Origin: Reticulitermes lucifugus
Lineage: Eukaryota > Arthropoda > Insecta > Blattodea > Rhinotermitidae
Direction of reading: 5' to 3'
NCBI GenBank assembly: GCA_026260175.1
Contig: JAKCWW010008434.1
Span: forward strand, 1 to 25,846
DNA: 25,846 nucleotides
In this document: one piece after another, positions 18,189-25,846 of the stretch
Layout: the number at the start of each line of letters is the position of its first letter
Position numbering within the stretch: the first letter of the stretch is position 1
Program-made: the position numbers and the translations under genes
Notes under the pieces: model-generated
Databases searched by the model: none
Told to the model about the DNA's origin: nothing
The model's input: only the letters and a program-made list of their open reading frames with translations

Positions 18189-21100
18189 GTGGTACATTTA
18201 TCTACGCTGTCAGTGGCTCAGGGTGTGAAGGCATGATGATAGTGAACAATCATTATAAAATTGTGTGACAGGAAGAGTAGTGGTACAATTTGAAATACTG
18301 TCCAAACACTTGTCTAGAGTAACTGACAAAAACAACGAAAATACTGTCAGGACAGTCGAAATCTGATCCTGTCCCTCCTGAGTGCCCATTGTAAGCATTA
18401 CTGCCCCCAGTCATCAGCAAGCAGCACCGTTTACAACTGCCATTACAATTTCTCCAAGAATTACATCCTACTATCCTCAGTCACCGTATTATCACGTTAA
18501 CACCCAGTGTTTCTGTCATACAATAATTACGCCGCTTCGAAAATCAGAGGTCAATTGCTAGGTTGCAGTTTAACCCCAACAAATGTTTCAACCACACAGT
18601 GTTAAAAATCGTTAGGACCCTAAACACTGCAAGTTATCGCTGTTTATATCGCTAGGAGTCATGAGAAAAAAATTAAATTCCTCAGTTTGGGTTGCTGATA
18701 ATACTCGTTTAACGACATTCGACATACTTGTAGTTGTTTTGATTTTAATGCCATATAGTTGCATTGCTGAAGAATTGATCATAATATTCCGTCAAATGCG
18801 ACATATTGTTCTTAGGTTTTAGTCATTTTATTGATCTGACGTTCCTCGAACCAGTTGGTTCATTTAAAGTGTTCCGTGCGTTAGGCGATTATTGCGGATT
18901 TGGATCCTGTGATTGACAGGTCTACACGATAAGGAAAATAATAAAATGAAAACATTTAAGCTTAAATCTAGTGTGTATATTGTGACAAAATGTTTTACTT
19001 GTTCCCATAATGCATATAATATATATTTCTTTGATAGTTTTCAAATTTCAGTATAGTATTAAAAGTTTTTATTTCTCTCTGATAAACTTACACAGCACTT
19101 TTAGCAGCAGCCCAGTAGGTTACTTAGTACACTTACGATTTTTATATCAGCATCTATACTGACTGCTGTAAACAAGTTTAAAATTTGTATTGATTGAAAT
19201 AAATAACACTTAACGTTTACAAGACATTTATATACAATCGACCTCAATTTCATAATACAACTCAAAACTTGCGGGTAAAAATACAGGAAAACATATTCTA
19301 CATGAAATTTCACCAAACACTGACCCAAAATTTCACATATTTGCAAAGCAAGATAAACGTATACAGACCTAGAGGCATTCAATAATAGAATCCTTCACGA
19401 ACAAATTGGTTCTGTCGAATATCGTTACCCAACACCGTGGAACAGAGTCTTAATGTGATAAGCTTATATTTGATCAGCTAGTCAAGACGTCATCCACCTT
19501 TACACAACTCGTAGTTTCACTAACATGTCTAGTACAAAAGTCCACTATTGGGCCCCGTTCTAAGCCACATTTATCCAGTCTATATCCTAACACTCCACTT
19601 CTTCAAGATTCGTCCAGTATTATCATCCTCGCTCATATCTACAGTGGCTCTTTCCTTCATAGTTACCTACTAAAATTTTGTATGCATTTGTCATCTCTTC
19701 TGCGCGTGTTACGTTTAGAGTTTATCTAGTTTCCGTGATTCTAAACTCTAACAACAGAGAGTCATTATTTTATGAAACCCAAATCCCTAGTCACTTCCTT
19801 ACCATATCGCTTATCTTGGAAGCAACAAACTGCCTACTGGCTCGCTACCACGCTTCATATCGGAGAGAATACGATTACGAGGCATCTACAGTCCCTGTGC
19901 GGATTGCATATGATACACGACGCTGACGACTGTTGCTACAAGAAGCTTCGTGTAAAATCAAACGGAAGATTCCTGGGTGCATTTGTTATAAATTTATATA
20001 AATAAGTACGTCAACAGTTTTCAAGCAACAGGTCCCATTCTAGACAGCAGCAGAAGAGGCAGTATAAGTGTGCTGACTGCATCCATTTGTGCCCCACAGC
20101 ACCTACAGTGCAGAAGGTAAAGCAGGACCCAGTTTTGAGAATTGTTAACGTCATGGGGTGAATAATGTAGAAACAGACTCAAGCTCGTTCTGTTTAATGG
20201 TAAATCTTGGTTTCAACTCAGCAGGCTGCATCAATATAACAGGTTTCCAATGGTAAAAGACGAAGTGCCTATACAAAATACAAAGGCTGACGTATAGTGT
20301 ACAGTGAGTGCAATTAGGATTAATGATCCCATGTTCTAAGACCCTAAATTCACACACACATTTTACTCACATTCTGTGACCATTTTTTGAAACTGTCCGA
20401 TTACGACAGAACCTATACCTCTTTTCAGAAAGCATTCCACACAAACTTTTGTGTGTTTCTGGCAGTATCCATTATTTACCGCATGCTTAACCACTCATTA
20501 CTTACCATCATTGCACAACATACCATTTAATTAAAAAACCACAGCATTATAGCACGTTATATTACTCAATTAAAAATCTTACCGCGTAGCATAATATTTC
20601 ATTACAATTATATCATCATAGTACAACCAATCATTATGAACGCTTTCTTTCACTTCGCCTTCAGCGCGACAGTTATTGTTATACACTTTATCCTTTAACA
20701 TGCTTCTAAAGTAAAAAAAACCGCAGTATGATTACTGGTAAAAAGTTTTTCTGACAACATACATTCAGGCTGACATATCATACACAATCTGACACCATTT
20801 GTGCTACAATGGTACGATAATTAATGCAATTCTACGTGAAGTTTAGAGGCTGCTTTGGTTACAGAGTGAAAAGCAGGGGATTGCGTCCTTCTCATTAGCT
20901 ATATCTAAACCCGTGTGATTTCTACTTGTGAGACAGCTTGTGCGCTAATAGTTATCGCACTGAAAAGACTGAAAAAAATTATAATTTCACGAGCAGAATG
21001 TCTGCGTGCAATGAGCAAGGCGTTTGTTTCTTAGACGCGACGGTTAACTGACTGTCCATCATCTCTGAAGGAATCAAACTGCATGTCTAAAACGACATCT

Positions 21101-21870
21101 GTACAGAAATACAGCGACTACAAATGATTCTGCAGTAACAGTCTTGCCTCGATTCGTAAAATGTAACACAGCTGAGTTAATTTACAGTAGAGCCTATTGA
21201 CATGCTCCAGACACCGTATTCCTTATGGCATATGTTATAGTGTTAAAAGTAAACAAGAATGAAACATCAGCATGTAAAAACATATCATGACTCTTTGTTC
21301 TTGTCTGCCTGAGCCAATTTATAAGACTTAACTTAATACCTGCAATTCAGGCAGGTCTACGTAGCAGCAAATCCACATATAATCCCATATCCTGCACAAA
21401 TAACCATACAAATTCTGCAGCAATTCGCAATACATTCCGAGAATACACAACGGAGCTTGCAGAGTGCTTAATTACCCATCTCTACGTCACACCTGAGGCC
21501 AAAAGGGGAAAAGTTTAGAACCAATAAAATAAAATTCACGGACACTGTAATACTGACCCGCCTTTTTAAGCAGTATGCTATTCAGAGCATGTCCATACTG
21601 AGTAGCTTCCTTTATGGTTTCACGTGAATGAAATTATACACATGTAACAATTTGTTGCATTCCAAACGTTACGCTTTTAAATCACTAGCAAGCAGAATAA
21701 ACCTTCTATATTTCTTCGTTCATTCTCTAAAATCCCAAAAGAGGCAAACATTAGAGAAAAATACAGATATAAAATGTAATGTACTTGACAAATTTCTGTA
21801 GCGAATCAAGAGAAAATGTTCGGTAACATAAATGAAATTAGAATGTTCTGTATACAAATTACTGTTTATT
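18189..21870. other. Long stretch with no recognisable gene
   Basis: About 3.7 kb without a supported gene, RNA or repeat. Open frames here (for example 19101-19382 minus, 93 codons; 19678-19926 plus, 82 codons; 20151-20357 minus) are short, overlap in several frames and contain no domain motif. It could be intron or intergenic DNA, and the sequence does not decide. Confidence 0.45.
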
Positions 21871-21880
21871 CATTCATCAC

Positions 21881-21963
21881 ACCAACGAATGCACATATGA
21901 TACATAAAGAATTCTTATATTATTCCCACATGTTTCGGCGTCATTTACACCATCTTCACGGTG
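21881..21963 (+). repeat. GTTTCGG-type dispersed repeat, copy 1
   Basis: ACCAACGAATGCAC (21881-21894) is followed 36 bp later by ACATGTTTCGGC (21928-21939) and then by CTTCACGGTG (21954-21963). The same three blocks, in the same order and with similar spacing, occur at 23786-23874. Together these define a dispersed repeat family of unknown class. Confidence 0.6.
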
Positions 21964-22055
21964 TTTTACACCAAGGTTTAAAACTTAGTAAAATATAATA
22001 CATTACAAAGCAATTGGTATCGTATTACAGCATTCAGGCAGCTAATGTCAACATT

Positions 22056-22148
22056 TGTTCTCAATGGCGTAACAGCCCGTGGTGGATCACGATCATACTC
22101 AGACAAACCACACTCGATAGGACTCCTCTGGACGAGTGACCAACTGGA
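22056..22148 (-). mobile_element. SINE family A, copy 5 (5'-truncated)
   Basis: The minus strand gives GGTCACTCGTCCAGAGGAGT, CCTATCGAGTGTGGTTTGTC and the 3' end CGGGCTGTTACGCCATTGAG. These match the body and 3' end of the complete SINE copies. The tRNA-like head with both promoter boxes is missing, and the central GAGGCC part of the tail is shortened. It is non-coding and no clear target duplication was found. Confidence 0.75.
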
Positions 22149-22149
22149 T

Positions 22150-23117
22150 CCTCTAACACCCCTATGTGAATACACAGAAGCAATCATTCCACATAAAAAA
22201 TTTACACGATAGGCACAAACAACTCTCAATTGCGTATAGGCCTCTATGTACATATTCATTCTGTCCCATTCTCGCTCGCATGTGTTTACAAGCTTACAAT
22301 CAAATATGTAGGCGGCTTATATACCAGTGCAACAACAGGAAACAAAAGCCACCCCCGTTGACACAACTCACTCAACCCACGCACCAGCTACCAGTACAAA
22401 CCCCTCCCAGCCTACATACACGACCAACAGACAGTAAAAAAACACAAATTGCATTCCTGCCCAATCGCATACTTTTGTGCAATGGCAATAAATCACTCTC
22501 GTCCCTCTGTTTATTTCTATCCCTTCCACCTCATTCGACAGTTATTCAAGAAATTACGTGACTACAGAATATGGGACTCGGTTCGGTTCCCACTGATTGC
22601 ATCATAATTTTTCATTTGTTACCTAATTGTTGTTAGTTCAATAATGAGATTGAAGATATAAACATCAGGAGGCAATTAATTAAGAATTTAATTTCAGATA
22701 TTATACAAGGAACTTTGTGTAATTATAAACGAGTATTAGAACGCGAAACAAAATAAACTGAAAAAAATTTAAGATACACAATATTTTGTAACACAGCTGT
22801 CTTACACATTAAACTATATTCTTACATGTGGCTATAACTGTTCACTTTGCAGTTTCATTTTAACGCTCAGCTAGTACTTTCTTCATAAAAACATTGCTTT
22901 TTGTATTTATGACACTTTTATTTTTCAGGTTATAGTACATACTTATGTTTAATGTGTAGTCTACTTGCATATTTGTATCTTTTATGAGACAAAATTAATG
23001 GTCCATACAAAACACATATGCACATTACTGAATTTGAAATGTCTTGCTGAAATTCAATCATGTTGTAAGAACGATTTCAGCAGACTTATACTCAAAGATT
23101 CTGTTGCATATTTCATG

Positions 23118-23122
<5 letters not shown>
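22150..23122. other. No recognisable gene
   Basis: The plus-strand frame 22166-22561 (131 codons) is one of the longest in the window. Its only feature is a Pro/Thr/Gln-rich stretch (KPPPLTQLTQPTHQLP), which reflects a C/A-rich tract at 22340-22420, and no domain is visible. I do not call it a gene. Confidence 0.4.
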
Positions 23123-23148
<26 letters not shown>

Positions 23149-23168
23149 GTACACACATACACACACTA
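23123..23168. repeat. (TA)n-(CA)n compound microsatellite
   Basis: About twelve TA units (23123-23147) followed by a broken CA/CATA stretch to 23168. Confidence 0.93.
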
Positions 23169-23224
23169 TATAATAATGTGTTCTTTTTCATCCGCACAAC
23201 AATAATGCAGATTTTCTTTTAGGA

Positions 23225-23312
23225 TGTAGGTCTTTGTAGTCTAGCAGACAGGTGACAGTGTTTCAGGCTGCATGACGTCATACGAATATCTACAGTCACC
23301 ACCGTGAGAACC
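23225..23312 (-). repeat. RFEVLTAVT-type dispersed repeat fragment
   Basis: The minus strand translates NLRFEVLTVVTVDI, close to the LRFEVLTAVTMK string that recurs in insect repeat-derived hypothetical proteins. The underlying DNA (GAGGTTCTCACGGTGGTGAC) shares the GAGGTTCTCAC core with the ends of the repeats at 12222-12313 and 24691-24950. The following sequence, CATGCAGCCTGAAACACTG, is reminiscent of the DVTPCSLV segment but deleted. Confidence 0.45.
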
Positions 23313-23785
23313 TCAAATCTCAGATTATGCAATGTTACCCAATTATTCGGTAGTAACGACGACACGTAATTATTTGTAAGACTAACATAAGTTGCAACTG
23401 TCATATAAGCAGTCGGAATATGGCACAGTAATAACGAAAGCTGTAAATTTCTTTAGAAATAATGGCGTATAATCTCTCTGTCCGTAGCGCAGACGGGAAG
23501 TAAATGTACTCGGTTACTAAAAATATCATCGTAAATATTATCATTTTTGTCTTTTTTTGTGTTCTGCACACCTGAAAGATTTGTAGTAAATCGGTAAGTT
23601 GTTTGATGAAATCTCATCATAGGAATCTGGAAACTTAGAGCTTAAGAATTCATCAGCGGACATCCTGGAATCATAAATAATATCTACTATTCACGCGAAA
23701 CTACTAATAATTTTTGTTTACTGTAAGAAGTAACTAAGACAAACTTGCACGTTTTAGCAATGTGCCGTAACTTTCAATTTCTTCA

Positions 23786-23874
23786 ACCAACGAATGCACC
23801 TTTTTATTTCTGTTCAATTCACCCTACATATGTTTCGGCCGAGTCATGTCAAGTTAATGTCAAGATGCACGGTG
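23786..23874 (+). repeat. GTTTCGG-type dispersed repeat, copy 2
   Basis: ACCAACGAATGCAC (23786-23799), ACATATGTTTCGGC and GATGCACGGTG repeat the three-block pattern of 21881-21963, with 45 instead of 50 bp between the first block and the TGTTTCGG box. The intervening DNA is diverged. Confidence 0.6.
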
Positions 23875-23875
23875 A

Positions 23876-24215
23876 ACAAAACGTAAAATTAATGTGCCGT
23901 AATAAAGAGAATCAGTAGGTCTATGGCGTGTTAAGTGTCACTACCAGTCCAACATCTGAAAGGCGTATCATGTCAAATACGGGGATTCAAAGAAAATTTT
24001 ACATGGCGTACGAAACTTGATTCTGTCATTTGGTTGAAAGTGTGTCGTGAAAAATACGATGAAAGCTCAGCCTTTACTTGCAAGAGTCCTGCTCATAACA
24101 AACATGTACATATCACACGGCCTCTCCCACAGTCAGCTGGCACATTTGATCACCAAAACCACTTATCGCATTTCGATAAAACCAGGCTCGCCCAGATTCC
24201 TGTTCAATTTATACC
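23876..24215. other. No recognisable gene
   Basis: Contains a 112-codon plus-strand frame (23935-24273) that runs into the SINE at 24219. It shows no recognisable motif, so I do not call it coding. Confidence 0.4.
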
Positions 24216-24218
24216 GCA

Positions 24219-24346
24219 AGATTTTTCTCCGTTTTTAAACCGAGTGGGCGTGAAGCTAGCCGTTCACTCCTAGTGACGTGGTTAAGAGTGAGCGGGGCTG
24301 CATGTAAACTCCCCAGTACGCCTCCATGGCGTGCATAAAGAGAGCG
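24219..24346 (+). mobile_element. SINE family B, copy 3 with internal deletion
   Basis: AGATTTTTCTCCGTTTTTAAAC corresponds to the GACAGGATTTTTCCTCGTTGCC block after the tRNA head. The sequence then jumps to GTGAAGCTAGCCGTTCACTC, CCTAGTGACGTGGTTAAG, CGGGGCTGCATGTAAACTCC and GCCTCCATGGCGTGCATAAA. These match the 3' half of the family (CACACCACCTCATTCTAGTG, CCGAGGTCATGG, GGGGCTCTACCTCC, GCCTTCATGGCATG as I recall it). About 90 bp of the middle appear to be missing. Confidence 0.55.
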
Positions 24347-24690
24347 TAACTTTTATTCGATCCTCATATGATATAGTTGCAAATTTTCCTTGCCAGTTTC
24401 TCAAATTCTCACATAATTTATAAAATTTTACGTTTCCTGTTCATCCCATATCCTACGGAATAGAGCACAAAGGCATGCTGCCTGTGTTAAGTCCATCGTG
24501 TACCGGAGGTAAAACGTCACAAATACAATCAACTTTTCAGTTGCAAGTACCGGCACATGAACGCTGCTGTCGTCAGCAAATTGTTAATCGCAGCAGCTTC
24601 TCAGTTGCCGGGGTGTGCGCAGGCAAGCTACCGAAGTCAGTGTTCGCTGCAGGTAAACAGAAGAGCCTAATCGACCGTATTTGTGAGATC
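24347..24690. other. No recognisable gene
   Basis: A 72-codon plus-strand frame (24475-24693) is present without recognisable motifs. Nothing else was seen. Confidence 0.4.
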
Positions 24691-24950
24691 TGAGGTTCTC
24701 ACAGCAGGTCTGCTGAGAACTCGCATCTTGTGTGATGTTGTGATGTGACGTGACAGTACGTCGTATTATGTGAGCTTCCCGAAGTTTCGACGGAACGTAA
24801 TGACTTCATGGGCAATGGTGAGGCATTCCGTTCTTTGAACTGCTTGTTCGTTGAAGATTATGGAACAGCTTTCTTTCGAAACGTCGGGAATCACACCCCG
24901 ACAAAGCGTTACATCCCAGACGACCGAAATCCCTGATTCGTGATTGCTTT
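24691..24950 (-). repeat. VVWDVTPC-type dispersed repeat, longer copy
   Basis: On the minus strand it begins at ATTTCGGTCGTCTGGGATGT (translation ISVVWDVTLCR) and ends at CTGCTGTGAGAACCTCAG. Inside it, TTCCCGAAGTTTCGACGGAA (24776-24795) and the reverse complement of 24881-24900 match at 17 of 20 positions. This gives a potential stem-loop spanning about 125 bp. The minus-strand open frame 24766-25155 (129 codons) overlaps the repeat and is most simply explained by it. The class of the element is unknown. Confidence 0.5.
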
Positions 24951-25506
24951 GCTTAAAGTACGGGAACAGGAACAGTTTTAAAGTTAATGTCATCAGGATT
25001 ACCACGGACTTCAGGATAGGATGCAGAACGCGAAGTTCATGTTGTGTGGACGGAGGTGAAAGAAATGTATCGAGCCTCCCAGTTTCCAACATGATATACC
25101 CTTCAATCGCGATCCAGTAAGTGTGGTGTAATCGGGTGACGTTACATGCACACAAAATTCATCCGCAACACGGAATAAACGACACTGTTTCGCTGCTAAA
25201 ATTTAGATAAATTTCGTAAAAATAAAACGAAATTCTGTAGGATTATTGCGAAGTAATACCAAGGCCTAAAGTTTAAACGGTCCTTTATTTCTAGCGTTGA
25301 AGGTTATTAGTTTAGTTAACTTAGTGTCTTTCGGAATTTGTTGTTGTTGATAACTGTGCACAACAGCAAACCTGGTAATGTGATTGATGATAAGATCGTA
25401 ACTCTAGTGTGTTTAATTGTTCTGCTTTTGTGGGATTGTGTCCTTCATTTTGGTTCTGTGCTTAAAATAACGAATCAAAAATAACATATTTTTAGGTAGT
25501 AATACG
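24951..25506. other. No recognisable gene
   Basis: Nothing supported beyond the upstream part of the 129-codon minus-strand frame, which shows no motif outside the repeat at 24691-24950. Confidence 0.4.
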
Positions 25507-25514
25507 GCGTAATT

Positions 25515-25576
25515 GAAGCCTCGATAATGAGGAGGCCCTGGCCCACTAGGGACTGTTGCGCCATGGAAAAAATGCA
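25515..25576 (+). mobile_element. SINE family A, copy 6 (3' tail only)
   Basis: GCCTCGATAATGAGGAGGCC and CTAGGGACTGTTGCGCCATGG, followed by a short A-run, correspond to the last ~60 bp of SINE copy 2 (CCTCGAAAAATGAGGCCTAG, CTGTCGAGCCATAGGG). The octamer GCGTAATT lies directly to the left (25507-25514) and again to the right (25577-25584), so it looks like an independent, severely 5'-truncated insertion rather than decay of a longer copy. The minus-strand open frame 25413-25820 runs across it and is not a gene on this evidence. Confidence 0.7.
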
Positions 25577-25680
25577 GCGTAATTAATGGTGTAATTACTG
25601 TACTACGATTATTGCTATACGGGCCAGGTTGTTTATGATTATTTCGTGGGTGACAATTAATTTGTTTAAAAACCGTACAA

Positions 25681-25836
25681 ATGCTGGAAGGTGATAGAAG
25701 CGATGCGAATATTATGAACTTTGCTAGTGTTGTTTCCTTGTCTGTTGTTACTCTTTGGTTAATGAATGATACGCTGTACAGAGTGGGCGAGAAGTCACCG
25801 TACACCCAGACAATACGCACCTCAGACTCAATTTAA
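25681..25836 (+). other. Unassigned small ORF (51 codons)
   Basis: An ATG-to-TAA frame reads MLEGDRSDANIMNFASVVSL at the start and ends YTQTIRTSDSI. It has a short hydrophobic middle (FASVVSLSVVTLWLM) that could be a single membrane-spanning segment. The frame stays open upstream to a TGA near 25653, and the opposite strand is open as well (25413-25820), which weakens any coding argument. It lies about 100 bp beyond a SINE tail in a repeat-rich region. I do not recognise a family. It may be a piece of an uncharacterised repeat or a chance ORF. Confidence 0.15.
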
Positions 25837-25846
25837 GTTTACACAG

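Noticed and set aside
22166..22561. 131-codon plus-strand frame with a Pro/Thr-rich stretch
   Set aside because: The composition reflects a C/A-rich tract. No motif, splice context or homologue recalled.
24766..25155. 129-codon minus-strand frame
   Set aside because: Its recognisable half (ISVVWDVTLCR and onwards) is a dispersed repeat and the rest has no motif.
25413..25820. 135-codon minus-strand frame, the longest in the window
   Set aside because: It crosses a SINE tail (FFHGATVPSGPGPPHYRGF is the antisense of that tail), shows no domain, and overlaps an open frame on the other strand.
1..25846. CRISPR arrays, operons, bacterial promoters or phage-like genes
   Set aside because: There is no regularly spaced repeat array, no dense coding and no ribosome-binding pattern. 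The DNA has the character of a repeat-rich animal genome.

Overview
This window looks like AT-rich, gene-poor, transposon-littered DNA from a large insect genome. I see no exon, tRNA gene, rRNA or other host gene that I can defend. None of the open frames is longer than 135 codons and none reads as an intact protein. What can be recognised is decayed mobile DNA plus simple repeats. The particular mix (a tRNA-Leu-headed SINE whose conceptual translation contains MPPVGFEPAI-like and TTLGRTPLDE-like strings, a CR1/Jockey-type LINE tail, RTE-like LINE tails, and a repeat translating as VVWDVTPC/RFEVLTAVT) is one I associate from memory with cockroaches and termites (Blattodea). This assignment is an inference and was not checked by a search.

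Layout. 1-2.6 kb: a possible hAT-like MITE (57-199), then unannotatable DNA. 2.6-5.2 kb: three LINE remnants, namely a minus-strand RTE-like tail (2630-2945), a minus-strand CR1/Jockey-like 3' end with a pentanucleotide tail (3054-3748) and a plus-strand RTE-like tail (4711-5215). 6.2-8.5 kb: a SINE pair in opposite orientation (6280-6432 minus; 6627-6886 plus, the latter with a perfect 15-bp target duplication), two diverged tandem arrays (6955-7240 and 7248-7545), a short terminal-inverted-repeat element (7814-8025) and a member of a second SINE family (8183-8452 minus). 9.3-11.9 kb: another RTE-like remnant, a SINE with a 12-bp target duplication (10566-10820) and a second-family SINE (11751-11885). 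14-15.3 kb: a tRNA-like fragment, a compound triplet repeat, and a SINE interrupted by a 50-N assembly gap. 17.6-18.1 kb: a large fold-back element with TA at both ends. 21.8-25.6 kb: a repeat pair sharing ACCAACGAATGCAC and a TGTTTCGG box, two 5'-truncated SINE tails, a deleted second-family SINE, and fragments of a VVWDVTPC-type repeat.

The autonomous elements (LINEs) are all 5'-truncated and frameshifted, so nothing here encodes a working transposase or reverse transcriptase. The SINEs have no proteins of their own and would have depended on LINE machinery elsewhere in the genome. I looked for an undescribed system and did not find one. The most informative signals are the SINE target-site duplications, the fold-back element and what the SINE alignment says about the size of the N gap.
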